From Mucilaginibacter flavus (GTDB lineage: Bacteria; Bacteroidota; Bacteroidia; Sphingobacteriales; Sphingobacteriaceae), in contig NZ_JAUFPS010000090.1 in assembly GCF_030409315.1 (NCBI RefSeq), positions 1 to 57,498 on the forward strand: DNA of 57,498 nt. The letters are read 5' to 3'. Below the pieces are notes generated by a model. It saw only the letters and a program-made list of their open reading frames with translations, ran no database searches and was not told where the DNA came from. This document shows, one piece after another, positions 1-8,998 of this stretch; the stretch's first letter is position 1; each line of letters starts with the position of its first letter. The translations under genes were made by a program, and so were the position numbers.

Positions 1-85
1 CAAATAAAATCACAAATAAAAAACTCATAATCAGGTGGTTAAGCCATAAGGTTTCTAAAGCTTTTAACCCTTGATTCGCATTATT

Positions 86-937
86 ATGGAACAACAAAAT
101 GCAATTTCGGAACCTAAAGTTTGGTTTATCACAGGTGCTTCCCGTGGCTTCGGACGCGTTTGGACCGATGCCGCCCTTAAGCGTGGCGATAAAGTAGCGG
201 CTACAGCGCGTAGTTTGGCAAGCATCACCGATCTCAAGGAAAAATACGGCGAAAATATACTTCCCTTGGAGCTTGACGTAACTAAGCCCGAACAGATAAA
301 AGCAGCGGTTGCACAAGCGCATGCTCACTTTGGTAAGCTTGATATAGTGCTTAACAACGCCGGTTATTCACTGGTGGGTACCATAGAGGAGGCTACTGCC
401 GAAGATGTGCGGGCGCTTTATGAAACCAATATTTTTGGCACCCTCGGGGTTATACAAGCCGCTTTGCCGTTTTTGCGCCAGCAGGGGTATGGGCATATAT
501 TGGGTACATCAAGCGGGCTTGGTCATGTTACATTGCCGGTTATCGGCTACTATTGCTCGTCAAAATGGGCGTTTGAAGCTATTCACGAAAGCCTCGCGGC
601 AGAGGTTTTGGCCTTCGGGATCAAAGTAACCATTATTGAACCGGGGGCTTATGCTACGGAGTTTGGCAGCCCGGAATCTTTAAAATTTGCACCGGGACTT
701 GACATTTATGCAGATTTTAAAGCGCAATTTGTTGAAAGGCTAAAAAATAGTGAAAGAGGAGATCCGAACGCAACTCCCCAGGCGCTTTTTCAAATTGTAG
801 ACGCCGAAAACCCGCCGCTACGGTTTAATCTTGGTAGTCACAATTTGCCTTGGGTGCGCGCTGCCTATGCAGAGCGGTTGTCAACCTGGGAAAAATGGCA
901 GTCGGTTTCTGAGTCGGCGCAGGGGAGTTTAAAGTAA
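86..937 (+). CDS. SDR family NAD(P)-dependent oxidoreductase
   Basis: This is a short-chain dehydrogenase/reductase that should use NAD(P)H to reduce or oxidise a carbonyl/hydroxyl substrate in the cytoplasm. The N-terminal Rossmann motif reads TGASRGFG, the NNAG motif follows near residue 92, and the catalytic Tyr/Lys sit in YYCSSK with an upstream Ser (GTSSGLG). The length (283 aa) is typical of classical SDRs. The ATG at 86 is preferred over an in-frame TTG at 71 because the protein then begins directly before the Rossmann strand. An AraC regulator follows on the same strand after a hairpin; such SDR/AraC pairs are common and suggest linked regulation (inference). The substrate cannot be read from the sequence. 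Confidence 0.9.
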   Translation: MEQQNAISEPKVWFITGASRGFGRVWTDAALKRGDKVAATARSLASITDLKEKYGENILPLELDVTKPEQIKAAVAQAHAHFGKLDIVLNNAGYSLVGTIEEATAEDVRALYETNIFGTLGVIQAALPFLRQQGYGHILGTSSGLGHVTLPVIGYYCSSKWAFEAIHESLAAEVLAFGIKVTIIEPGAYATEFGSPESLKFAPGLDIYADFKAQFVERLKNSERGDPNATPQALFQIVDAENPPLRFNLGSHNLPWVRAAYAERLSTWEKWQSVSESAQGSLK

Positions 938-957
938 TCTATTGGTAAACAATTAAC

Positions 958-991
958 AGTAGCCGGTAGTTTAAAACACTATCGGCTATTA
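958..991 (+). terminator. Hairpin between the SDR and AraC genes
   Basis: AGCCGGTAGT (961-970) pairs with ACTATCGGCT (978-987), with one G-U pair, a 7-nt loop and an AT-rich tail. It lies 23 nt after the SDR stop codon and probably ends that transcript, so the AraC gene may have its own start. Confidence 0.5.
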
Positions 992-1008
992 TTGTATTAA
1001 ATTTCAGC

Positions 1009-1932
1009 ATGAAAAAGGAAGAAAATATCCCTCACAGGTTTGATTCTTTGACGGAAGCGCACCGGGCTTTAGGGTTGCCTCAACCAAAGCACCCTTTAAT
1101 CAGCCTGCTTAATAATACTACTACCAGGGCCGAGTTTAGCAGGCCGCCGCAGGCGCATGTGCTCAACTTTTATAAAATATCGTACCGGCCAAAACTGAGC
1201 CCGCCAATAAAATACGGGCAAGGGCATTATGACTTTGACGAAGGCGGCTTACTGTTTGCCGCGCCAAACCAGGTAATCGGTAGTAATAACAACGAAAATG
1301 CTGCCGAATGTTCCCTGTACACGCTTTTGATCCACCCTGATTTTTTGTGGAATTATCCTTTGGCCAAAAAAATCAAACAATATGGTTTTTTCTCCTACGC
1401 TGCTAATGAAGGCCTGCACCTGTCTGATCAGGAAAAGGCAACTATTATCTCTGTTTTTCAGATGATAGAAGAGGAGTTGAACAGCAGGATAGATGATCTT
1501 AGCCAGGATGTCATTATCTCGCAGGTAGAGTTGCTGTTAACCTATGCCGATCGTTTTTACAAACGCCAGTTTATTACCCGCAAAGCAATCGGTAGCAGTT
1601 TGTTACAACAACTGGAAGGGATACTGGAGGCGTATTTTAACAATGAAAAGTCGTTAACAGCGGGGATACCCACGGTGCAGTTTCTTGCGGAGAAACTTAA
1701 CATTTCATCAAGTTATCTGAGTGATATGCTGAGGTCCCTCACCGGGCAAAACGCGCAACAGCATATACATGATAAACTGATTGAAAAAGCGAAAGAAAAA
1801 TTATCTACCACCAATTTATCAGTGAGTGAGGTGGCCTACGCGCTGGGGTTTGAGCATCCGCAATCGTTCAGCAAGTTGTTTAAAACAAAAACTAATTTTT
1901 CCCCGCTTGAGTTCAGGCGCTCGTTTAATTGA
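1009..1932 (+). CDS. AraC family transcriptional regulator
   Basis: This 307-residue protein has an N-terminal sensor-like region and a C-terminal AraC/XylS double helix-turn-helix. The first HTH is around residues 225-245 (VQFLAEKLNISSSYLSDMLR) and the second around 272-295 (SVSEVAYALGFEHPQSFSKLF), ending in the characteristic F-SPLEFR motif. It should bind DNA as a ligand-responsive activator. Its most likely target is the SDR gene upstream on the same strand, but the ligand is unknown. The gene ends 24 nt before a long perfect palindrome that faces the convergent GH35 gene. Confidence 0.88.
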   Translation: MKKEENIPHRFDSLTEAHRALGLPQPKHPLISLLNNTTTRAEFSRPPQAHVLNFYKISYRPKLSPPIKYGQGHYDFDEGGLLFAAPNQVIGSNNNENAAECSLYTLLIHPDFLWNYPLAKKIKQYGFFSYAANEGLHLSDQEKATIISVFQMIEEELNSRIDDLSQDVIISQVELLLTYADRFYKRQFITRKAIGSSLLQQLEGILEAYFNNEKSLTAGIPTVQFLAEKLNISSSYLSDMLRSLTGQNAQQHIHDKLIEKAKEKLSTTNLSVSEVAYALGFEHPQSFSKLFKTKTNFSPLEFRRSFN

Positions 1933-1956
1933 CGGGATATGGGGAAAGTTAAAGTT

Positions 1957-2002
1957 AAATGAAGAAAGCCATAGTTCACAAGAACTATGGCTTTCTTCAT
2001 TT
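1957..2002. terminator. Bidirectional terminator, 21-bp perfect stem
   Basis: Bases 1957-1977 and 1982-2002 are perfect inverted repeats around a 4-nt loop (ACAA). The stem begins with AAAT and ends with ATTT, so it reads as a terminator on both strands. It lies between the convergent AraC gene (stop at 1932) and GH35 gene (stop at 2018). Confidence 0.8.
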
Positions 2003-2017
2003 AATGATCAACCCTTA

Positions 2018-3826
2018 TTATTTTAACGTCGCCGAGCTTGTCACAGCAGCAGCTGTTGATGATTGCATATCAAAAACAACAATATCATTTTTACCCTGTT
2101 TTAACCATGATGCCGGGCAATATAAATGTTTTTGAGGACCGCGGTTCCAAAACCTACCTAAGTTATGCCTGTTAACAAATACAACGCCTTTGGCATATTT
2201 GCTTAAATCAAAATAAGTATCGCCGGTTGTTTTCAAATCAAATTCGCCTTTAAAAAAGGTGGCCTTGTCATTGGGCGCGGTTTCTGTTGTTGATTTAAGG
2301 TTGCTTACAAATTGCTCATCAAGCGGGAGTTTGTAGGTATCCCAGTTCATGAGGGTCATGCCGTTAAGTACAACACGGTCGGTAATTCCTTTGCGGTCAA
2401 TCATATACTGGGCAAAGTTTATATGCCCCATACCTTCTACCAAAATATCCAGCACAGGCTCTTTAACATCGGTTTGCGGTATTTTAACCGACCATTTGCC
2501 GCCATCGCGGTACACACTATCAACATATTTTCCGTTAATAAATATCAGCGCGAAATCATGCGGTTCGGTTATGGTAAGCATCCCGCTTTTATGTCCTATT
2601 AGTTTGGTGCGATACAGCATTAAGCCCTGGTTTTGATCAAAGGCCTCCATTGGTTTAGGTTGTGCCGTATGGATAGCTGCAGGCAGGTTTTGCCATATAT
2701 TGGTAAATGACTGCATCTTTATTTCGGGGATAATGATAGTTTTTATTGGCTTGGGTATCTCCGGTATTTTATAGCTAACGTATTGCTTAATAAGCTTACG
2801 CATCATCAAATACTTTGGGGTAGCGTTGCCCTGCTCATCTATAGGCGCGTCATAATCGTAGCTGGTAACATCGGGCTGATACTCGGTTTCTTTAAAAGCG
2901 TTGGCCCCGGCTGTATACCCAAAGTTTGTGCCACCATGAACCACGTAAAGGTTAAACGAATGCTTGTTTTTTAACAGGAAGGTAAGATCCTTGCGAATGT
3001 CGGCGGTATCCGCGCCGGCCCATTTTTCGCCCCAATGGGTAAGCCAGCCGGGATAAGTTTCACTGCTAAAGGCTGGTGCGGTAGGATCGGCCTTTGCCGC
3101 TGTAGCAAAATCCGCATCGCTGCCGCCGCTGTCGAGACCAACGGCCGCGCCGGCTACATGCCCGGCATCAAGCATAAAATCTGTAGGGCCATCGGCAGTA
3201 TAAAAAGGTACCTTTATACCATTACTTAACCATAGTTCTTTTAAGGCGTTTAAATATATTTTATCGTTACCGTAGCTGCCGTACTCATTTTCAACCTGCA
3301 CCATCAGTATGGGGCCGCCATTTACACATTGCAGGGGCGCTATTTCTTTTGACAGGCTGTTAACATAACGTGTTAGCGGAGCCATATACCTGTCATCCAT
3401 ACAACGTACTTTTATATCAGGTGTTTTTAATAAATAAGATGGCAGGCCGCCAAAATCCCATTCGGCGCATACATATGGTCCGGGGCGTAGCAACACCCAC
3501 ATGCCTTCTTCCTTACAAATCTTTATAAACTCGGCAATGTTGTGGTTGCCGGTGGTGTAATCGAACACCCCGGGGCTGGTTTCCTGGTAGTTCCAAAAAA
3601 CGTACGCAGCAATGGTATTGCAGCCCATAGCTTTTGCCATTTTTATACGGTGATGCCAGTATTCATGCGGAATGCGTGCAGGATGCATCTCGCCGCTGAT
3701 GATTTGAAATGGTTTACCATCAAGACTAAAACCCGCGGGGCTTAAAGTAAACTGGTGGCTATCCTGTGCTTTTACTGATATCGAGCATATTAAAAGCGCT
3801 AATAGGAGCAGGGTGAGTTTTCTCAT
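2018..3826 (-). CDS. Secreted GH35 beta-galactosidase
   Basis: This glycoside hydrolase family 35 enzyme removes terminal beta-linked galactose from glycans. It has a clear Sec signal peptide (about residues 1-20, LLLLALLICSISVKAQ) and so should act in the periplasm or at the outer membrane. The family acid/base region is GGPILMVQVENEYGSYG, the nucleophile region is FSSETYPGWLTHWGE, and the VVHGGTNFGY motif is present. C-terminal jelly-roll domains follow, and the length (602 aa) is normal. The gene is monocistronic, with a shared terminator downstream and a long divergent intergenic region carrying LacI-type palindromes upstream. The natural substrate (galactan, arabinogalactan or xyloglucan side chains) cannot be told from the sequence. 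Confidence 0.92.
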   Translation of the reverse strand: MRKLTLLLLALLICSISVKAQDSHQFTLSPAGFSLDGKPFQIISGEMHPARIPHEYWHHRIKMAKAMGCNTIAAYVFWNYQETSPGVFDYTTGNHNIAEFIKICKEEGMWVLLRPGPYVCAEWDFGGLPSYLLKTPDIKVRCMDDRYMAPLTRYVNSLSKEIAPLQCVNGGPILMVQVENEYGSYGNDKIYLNALKELWLSNGIKVPFYTADGPTDFMLDAGHVAGAAVGLDSGGSDADFATAAKADPTAPAFSSETYPGWLTHWGEKWAGADTADIRKDLTFLLKNKHSFNLYVVHGGTNFGYTAGANAFKETEYQPDVTSYDYDAPIDEQGNATPKYLMMRKLIKQYVSYKIPEIPKPIKTIIIPEIKMQSFTNIWQNLPAAIHTAQPKPMEAFDQNQGLMLYRTKLIGHKSGMLTITEPHDFALIFINGKYVDSVYRDGGKWSVKIPQTDVKEPVLDILVEGMGHINFAQYMIDRKGITDRVVLNGMTLMNWDTYKLPLDEQFVSNLKSTTETAPNDKATFFKGEFDLKTTGDTYFDLSKYAKGVVFVNRHNLGRFWNRGPQKHLYCPASWLKQGKNDIVVFDMQSSTAAAVTSSATLK

Positions 3827-3989
3827 TATTAAAACGTAGCTGTGTTTATGTCACCGTCTTTACAGACAATGGTTCAAGTTTATTAAAAATTAAGGTTATT
3901 CCTTTGGTAATGTGTCAAAATTATCATCGCCTGGTATTACTGATATACAAATGAAAACATTGCAGGCTAAAAAAGAGTGTAAACTTTTG

Positions 3990-4003
3990 TGCAAACGTTA
4001 GCA
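3990..4003. promoter_or_regulatory. LacI/GalR-type operator candidate (imperfect)
   Basis: TGCAAACGTTAGCA is a near-perfect palindrome with the central CG of LacI/GalR-family operators. It lies about 165 nt upstream of the GH35 start and shares the GCAAACGTT core with the site at 4173-4184. Confidence 0.45.
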
Positions 4004-4172
4004 TAGATAAATTAAGCAGAAAATATTTTGCCGAAAACGACTGATTGTAACGATTATTTGTCGTAGCCAGCGACCACCTACTATCCTAAACTAATAAAAT
4101 TGACACTCAATCGCTTCAATTCCTTGTATTAAAAATAAAAACACAGTCCAACATTGATCAACCAGCATCATT

Positions 4173-4184
4173 GCAAACGTTTGC
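4173..4184. promoter_or_regulatory. LacI/GalR-type operator candidate (perfect)
   Basis: GCAAACGTTTGC is a perfect 12-bp palindrome whose shape matches classical LacI/GalR/PurR-family operators. It lies between divergent GH35 and exporter genes. No lacI-type gene is adjacent, and the only one in the window has differently sequenced candidate sites at its own locus. Confidence 0.5.
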
Positions 4185-4244
4185 GTAGTGTTTTACCCCA
4201 ATCAGCCACAAAGTCTGTATCATTCCAATGTAATCATTCTATCA

Positions 4245-4275
4245 ATTGTTTTAAACAATCGATTGATTAATTTTG
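4245..4275 (+). promoter_or_regulatory. Exporter promoter with overlapping TetR-type operator
   Basis: TAATTTTG (4268-4275) matches the Bacteroidota -7 box TAnnTTTG and lies 22 nt before the ATG at 4298. Directly upstream are ATTGTT-TTA-AACAAT (4245-4259) and the palindrome CAATCGATTG (4256-4265). Repressor bound here would cover the promoter. The downstream TetR gene is the natural candidate. Confidence 0.6.
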
Positions 4276-4297
4276 TGCCGGATTTAATAATTGAACA

Positions 4298-5845
4298 ATG
4301 GCAGAAACAGGCTTTAAAAAATGGATAATTACAATTACGGTGATCACAGCATCGTTACTTGAATTAATTGATACCACTATTGTAAACGTTTCTTTGCCCC
4401 AGATACAGGGCAATTTAGGGGCTACTTTAACAGACGCAGCGTGGGTGGTTACTTGATATAGTGTGGCCAACGTGATCATTCTCCCCATGTCGGGCTGGCT
4501 GGGTAGTTATTTTGGGCGCAAAAATTACTTTTTAACTTCTATAATTATTTTCACCATCGCTTCCTTTTTATGCGGTAACGCGCACAGTCTTTCAGAACTG
4601 GTAGCTTTTCGTATTTTACAGGGCATAGCAGGCGGTGGCTTAATTTCTACAGCGCAGGCCATTCTGTTAGATACCTGGCCGAAAGACCAGGTTGGTACCG
4701 CCACCGCTTTATTTGGTTTGGGTGCCGTAGTTGGGCCAACATTAGGGCCAACAATTGGTGGTTATATTACAGATCATGCCGCATGGCGCTGGATATTCTA
4801 TGTGAATTTACCGGTGGGCGCCTTAGCCGCGGTTTTAACCTATATGTTTGTTAAAAGCACCCCTGCCGAAGGAAAAGGTAAACCGATAGACTGGTGGGGC
4901 ATTTTTTTACTGGCCGTTTCTGTAGGCAGCCTGCAAACTATTTTAGAAAAAGGGGAGGATGAGGATTGGTTTTCAAAGCCATACATCATTGTGTTAACGG
5001 TTACCGCTGTGTTTGGCTTATTGCTTTTCATTTGGCGGGAGCTAACGGCATCAAACCCTATTGTTAATTTTCAGATTCTCAAAAAACGAAGCTTCTCTGC
5101 AGGCATGATGACTTCTTTTATATTGGGCGTGGGTTTGTACGGGTCTACTTTTGTGTTCCCGGTATTTTGTCAGTCGCTGTTAGGTTTCTCGGCCCAGCAA
5201 ACTGGCTTGGTATTGCTGCCTGGCGGCTTATTTACTATTATAATGATGCCCTTTGTAGGTAAAATGCTTAACAAAGGTGTACCTGCACAACTGATGGCAA
5301 CGGTAGGTTTAATCCTGTTCTTCGTTTTCTCCAACATGCTTAGCCATTCAACCTTAACCGTAGGTACAGGCGATTTCTTTTGGCCGTTGGCCATCCGTGG
5401 CGTTGGTTTGGCTTTATTGTTTGTTCCGCTAACTACACTTGCCATTGGCGATCTTAAGGGGCACGAGATAGGGCAGGGCACCGGCCTTAACAACATGATG
5501 CGGCAGTTGGGCGGTTCATTTGGTATCGCCGGTTTAACTACCCTTATCCACATCAGGCAGGCGGTTCATTGTAGCAACCTGTTAGAGAGCATTAATCAAT
5601 ATAATGGTTTTTTTACGCAACGTTTTAACGCCCTTACAGCAGGCTTTATGGCAAAAGGTAAAAGCGCTTTAGATGCCGCGCATATGGCTTACCAGGGCAT
5701 TGATAATACCGTGAACAGGCAGGGACTTTTGCTTACTTATAATGATGCTTATTGGATTGTAGGTGTTATTATGATCTGCGCAATTCCCTTGCTTTATCTG
5801 GCACCGTTTAAAAAAGGGCAAAAAGCGGTTACGGATGCGCATTGA
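4298..5845 (+). pseudogene. DHA2-family MFS drug exporter interrupted by an in-frame TGA
   Basis: From the ATG at 4298 the frame reads as a 14-TM DHA2 (EmrB/QacA-like) exporter: TM1 contains the family motif ELIDTTIVNVSLP, followed by AAWVVT. A TGA (4454-4456, codon 53) then interrupts the frame, which continues unchanged with YSVANVIILPMSGWLG to 5845. Homologues have a small residue such as Gly, Ala or Ser at this position, so one base change from GGA or TCA explains it. The total of 515 codons is the usual family length. Restart at GTG 4463 would yield 460 aa lacking TM1 and probably no transporter function. The promoter and the downstream TetR gene look intact, so the damage may be recent or a sequence error. 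Confidence 0.85.
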
Positions 5846-5911
5846 TGATAGGGTGTTTGAACCTACCTCAATTTGCAGGCACCGACTTTCAGATTATCCA
5901 GACAGTAGATT

Positions 5912-6061
5912 ATTGGGCTAAAGCCACTTACTATTTATCGCTATTAAACCGTTGGCTGAAGCCAAACGGCAATGAATAAAATAGTGATAACCAAACTCAA
6001 AATTCATTGCCGTCCCATTTATAGGGCGGTAAAATAGCAACCCTAAGGTGGCTTTAGCCAC
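5912..6061. repeat. REP/MITE-like palindromic element
   Basis: The ends carry inverted copies: GGCTAAAGCCAC at 5916-5927 and GTGGCTTTAGCCAC at 6048-6061, each a small hairpin in itself. Inside, GGCAATGAAT (5968-5977) is inverted as ATTCATTGCC (6002-6011), and an imperfect hairpin CCGTTGGCT/AGCCAAACGG lies at about 5949-5969. The nested palindromes suggest a non-autonomous repeat of the kind spread by REP-associated transposases. No transposase gene is in the window. Confidence 0.6.
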
Positions 6062-6117
6062 AATATACGCTCATTTTTTAAAAAACGATTGCGCTGTTTA
6101 AATCGCCCGGCATTGTC

Positions 6118-6125
6118 TAAATTTG
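6118..6125 (+). promoter_or_regulatory. -7 promoter box of the TetR gene
   Basis: TAAATTTG matches TAnnTTTG and lies 13 nt before the TetR ATG, predicting a leader of only a few nucleotides. Confidence 0.5.
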
Positions 6126-6138
6126 TTACAAATAGCAT

Positions 6139-6747
6139 ATGGAGACAGTAGCAGAAGTTTCGGCCGAGGAGCGGATTAAAAAGGCAGCCAAATTAATTTT
6201 TACCAGGAAAGGTTTTTTGGCAACAACAGTACGGGATATTGCCACCGAGGCCGATATCAACGTGGCATCTGTCAATTACTATTTTCGTAGTAAGGAAAAT
6301 TTGTTCCGACTTATTATGGCCGAAACCATCGATAAAACCTTTGCCGAAATAGAGCCGGTATTTTATAATACTTCTTTATCGCTGATACAAAAGATAGAAT
6401 TAATGGCCGATCATTTTATTGAAAAGGCCTTAAACGACCCCGATTTGCCGCTCTTTTTAGTGCGCGAAGTAATGGCCGGCTCCAACAGTTTACCACTCAT
6501 CAGGAACCTTCCTGCAATTATGGAATCTGATTTTGCCAACCAGGTACGGGCTTTAAGTACCGATGGCAAAATTCAACATAATCCCTTTCATATTATTTTG
6601 AACATGGGCAGCATGATGATTTTTCCGTTTTTAAGCCTGGCGCAGGTAACCAATTTTGGTGACGCTACAAAAGGAGAGTTTTTTGAGTTGATGAAAGAAC
6701 GCAAAAAGCTGATACCGATGTGGATTGGGCAAATGATTGGGGCTTGA
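6139..6747 (+). CDS. TetR/AcrR family transcriptional regulator
   Basis: This 202-residue protein has the TetR N-terminal helix-turn-helix: AAKLIFTRKGF followed by TVRDIATEADINVASVNYYF and the conserved Y-F-x-SKENL at about residues 48-60. The all-helical C-terminus should bind a ligand. It probably represses the exporter gene immediately upstream on the same strand, whose promoter carries a palindrome overlapping the -7 box. A repeat element separates the two genes and the TetR gene has its own promoter box, so it is not strictly co-transcribed. The ligand is unknown. Confidence 0.9.
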   Translation: METVAEVSAEERIKKAAKLIFTRKGFLATTVRDIATEADINVASVNYYFRSKENLFRLIMAETIDKTFAEIEPVFYNTSLSLIQKIELMADHFIEKALNDPDLPLFLVREVMAGSNSLPLIRNLPAIMESDFANQVRALSTDGKIQHNPFHIILNMGSMMIFPFLSLAQVTNFGDATKGEFFELMKERKKLIPMWIGQMIGA

Positions 6748-7140
6748 AGGTGATCTACCTGTTTTAATTCCCAGTTCTTCCACTCCTGATAAGTTAAAGA
6801 AGCCAGGGGTAGCTTTTAATCCCGCATACTTTGAAGTTGGGAATTACAATCGCTTTATCCTCACTGTCATGCCTATTACTTGTTTCGAATACACTTGCTA
6901 AGTATACACCATGCGGGATATTTGTTTCGCAAGCCCCTGAAACAAGCATGATGCCGGGCTTAAAAACTATTGCCATCTCCCTTTCACATTCCCCGGATTT
7001 TACAGATCCCTACTACGTTTTCTTTTTTGTGCAGCGCAAACAGTTTCTGAGATTTTAATCGCAGTATACAAAACATCAACAAGTCTTAAAATTAGCTTTT
7101 AATAATTGGTGCAATCCGAAAAAATCCGCGACAATTAGTG
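6748..7140. other. Intergenic region without a supported gene
   Basis: This 393-nt stretch lies between the TetR gene and the stop of a convergent gene. Two short open frames (6831-7058 plus, 6794-6976 minus) have no recognisable domain, promoter or family resemblance. It could hold a decayed gene, but nothing proves it. Confidence 0.5.
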
Positions 7141-7626
7141 TTATCGCTTTTTCATTTCATCCTGTATGGCACGTAAAAATTCGTTGGCGTGCTGCGATCC
7201 TATGATGTACACCATGCCATCCCTATCGGTTAAGTGAATGGCATCATTGCCGGCGGCGTAAAAACGGATGGTGCCTTTAGTATGCAGGTTGTATACAGGG
7301 TTGTTAAACCAGTAGCGACTGTACGATCCCTTTTCGGCTTTAACAATGCCGTTCAGGTCTATTTTTACAATGCGGGTTGTCCACAAGCCGGCAAGGCGGA
7401 TGCTTTTGTTTTCTACCCGGGTGCTAAAATGGAGCAGGAAACCCATTATAATGGATATAATGATGATGGCAAAGCCTACCAGTACCAGTAAATTGCCGTT
7501 ATGCTCGCTCTCGTCGGTAAAAAAATAGGCGGCAAAGCAAAACATGGCCAAAACCAGGCGTATGGTTATGGGGATAAATTCCCTGCCCAGGTACTGTTTT
7601 TCTACAAATACGTTTTTTTCGCTCAT
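7141..7626 (-). CDS. Small membrane protein, function unknown
   Basis: This 161-residue protein has two transmembrane segments near the N-terminus (about residues 18-36 and 44-68, LLVLVGFAIIIISIIMGFLL). A beta-rich soluble domain of about 90 residues follows and resembles a small PH-like domain in length and pattern. I do not recognise a named family. Its ATG overlaps the tilS stop codon by 4 nt (ATGA), so the two are translationally coupled. That coupling does not by itself indicate a role in tRNA modification. Confidence 0.75.
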   Translation of the reverse strand: MSEKNVFVEKQYLGREFIPITIRLVLAMFCFAAYFFTDESEHNGNLLVLVGFAIIIISIIMGFLLHFSTRVENKSIRLAGLWTTRIVKIDLNGIVKAEKGSYSRYWFNNPVYNLHTKGTIRFYAAGNDAIHLTDRDGMVYIIGSQHANEFLRAIQDEMKKR

Positions 7627-8960
7627 GATAGTTTGTACATTTCGAAGATAGTAACTTTTTTAGTGTTATTGTTTACTTTATACCTTTCGTCGGCCCGGTA
7701 GCCGGCTATCCATATAATTTCGCCATTGCCGTTCACCAATAAGGGAATTTCCTCTTTCTGATGCAAGGCTATTTTCTGATTGATAAAATAATCGCTCAGT
7801 TTTTTACGTCCTTTCATACCCAGCGGGCAAAAATAATCTCCTTCCTGCCAGGCCCGTACCGTTAAGGGATAAATGAGCAAAGCCGCGTCAACCGATGTTG
7901 CCATGGGGTTATCTTTTACAATCAGCGGGCTATCGTCATGTAGTAAATTAAGCTTATAAGAACCGTAATTTATTTCATAATCCTGCTCGTTTATCATAAC
8001 CGCCTGCTGCCCTCCGGCTTTTCTCGGCTTAATGATTAAATTATGCCTGTCAAGCACCAACAGGTGCCCACCCGATTCAAACACCCGTCCAGAATGTTTA
8101 TCCAAAACCGATAGCACATCATCAACGGTGGTTTCGTTAAAACCGTATGGCTGTAATAACTTAAACAGCAACAGGCGGGCGGGGTTTAAGTTCTTGACAT
8201 CAGCAATGGGCAAAAAAGTTTCATCACCTTGTTGCTTCAACATGCTTTTTCTAAGCCTGGTAACCTGGTTTTCTAATAAGATTTCCAGATCACGAAAATG
8301 TTTCAGGTTGTTCTCAAATGTTTTTTCGAGCGATGGGTTAAGCTCCTTCAGTTTGGGTACCACCTCCAGCCTTATTTTATTACGGGCGTACTTTGCCGAT
8401 GCGTTTGAACTATCCTCCACAAAATCGAGCTTATCTTTAACCACAATGCTGGCAATTTCATCACGACCTAAAAACAATAGCGGACGCACCAGTCTTCCGT
8501 TTTTGGGCAATATACCATGTAAACCCGCTATACCCGTGCCGCGGGTAAGGTTTAACAATATAGTTTCAATAGTATCGTTTTGGTGGTGTGCAAGCGCAAT
8601 GGTCTCGCAGCCTGTTTGTTTACATATGGTATCAAACCATTGGTAGCGCAGTTCGCGGGCGGCCATCTGGATAGATATTTTGTTGCCTGCGGCGTAGGCC
8701 GTGGTATCAAAATTGATGGTATGGAAAGGTATCCGCAGTTTGGTGGCCAGGTTATTGCAAAACTCCTGGTCGCGCAGGGCTTCATTGCCACGCAATTGAA
8801 AATTACAGTGGGCAATGCTAAAATCAATGCCGGCGGCTTTTAACAGATGCACCATTAAAACAGAATCCATGCCACCACTCACCGCAGCTAAAACCTTGCT
8901 GCCGGGTGCAAACAAGGCATTTTGTTCCATAAAATTAACAAACCGGGTAACTGGCAGCAT
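7623..8960 (-). CDS. tilS: tRNA(Ile)-lysidine synthase TilS
   Basis: TilS ligates lysine to C34 of the CAU anticodon tRNA-Ile using ATP, so that AUA codons are read as isoleucine; it is essential in most bacteria. The N-type ATP-pyrophosphatase PP-loop SGGMDS lies at residues 28-33, followed by IALAHHQNDTIETILLNL and RGTGIAGLHGI, which are typical of the family. The C-terminal TilS domain includes LTVRAWQEGDYFCPLGMKG and KLSDYFI. The length of 445 aa is normal. An exact TAATTTTG box (8965-8972) ends 4 nt before the ATG, predicting a leaderless or nearly leaderless mRNA. The OstA-like gene is transcribed divergently only 51 nt away. Confidence 0.95.
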   Translation of the reverse strand: MLPVTRFVNFMEQNALFAPGSKVLAAVSGGMDSVLMVHLLKAAGIDFSIAHCNFQLRGNEALRDQEFCNNLATKLRIPFHTINFDTTAYAAGNKISIQMAARELRYQWFDTICKQTGCETIALAHHQNDTIETILLNLTRGTGIAGLHGILPKNGRLVRPLLFLGRDEIASIVVKDKLDFVEDSSNASAKYARNKIRLEVVPKLKELNPSLEKTFENNLKHFRDLEILLENQVTRLRKSMLKQQGDETFLPIADVKNLNPARLLLFKLLQPYGFNETTVDDVLSVLDKHSGRVFESGGHLLVLDRHNLIIKPRKAGGQQAVMINEQDYEINYGSYKLNLLHDDSPLIVKDNPMATSVDAALLIYPLTVRAWQEGDYFCPLGMKGRKKLSDYFINQKIALHQKEEIPLLVNGNGEIIWIAGYRADERYKVNNNTKKVTIFEMYKLS

Positions 8961-8964
8961 TCAT

Positions 8965-8972
8965 CAAAATTA
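8965..8972 (-). promoter_or_regulatory. -7 promoter box of tilS
   Basis: TAATTTTG on the minus strand matches TAnnTTTG and ends 4 nt before the tilS ATG. Confidence 0.6.
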
Positions 8973-8998
8973 TTAATTTAATAACCCCAACAAAAAAC

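Larger units (their letters stand above)
3827..4297. other. Divergent intergenic region between the GH35 and exporter genes
   Basis: This 471-nt AT-rich region holds no convincing ORF or RNA gene. It contains two LacI/GalR-type palindromes (3990-4003 and 4173-4184), a TetR-type palindrome and a TAATTTTG promoter box (4245-4275), which are listed separately. Confidence 0.7.

Noticed and set aside
4454..4456. TGA as selenocysteine or a programmed readthrough codon.
   Set aside because: DHA2 exporters have no Sec, no structure follows the codon that I can see, and a single base change explains it.
5170..5553. A 127-residue antisense frame in the exporter.
   Set aside because: Shadow of the transporter coding strand, with no family features.
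4463..5845. Reading the exporter as a complete 460-residue gene from GTG 4463.
   Set aside because: The upstream frame from ATG 4298 encodes the missing TM1 with family motifs; the gene is better described as interrupted by TGA.
6831..7058. A 75-residue open frame starting with a signal-like segment.
   Set aside because: The start is TTG, it matches nothing I know and has no promoter box; probably chance or a decayed gene.
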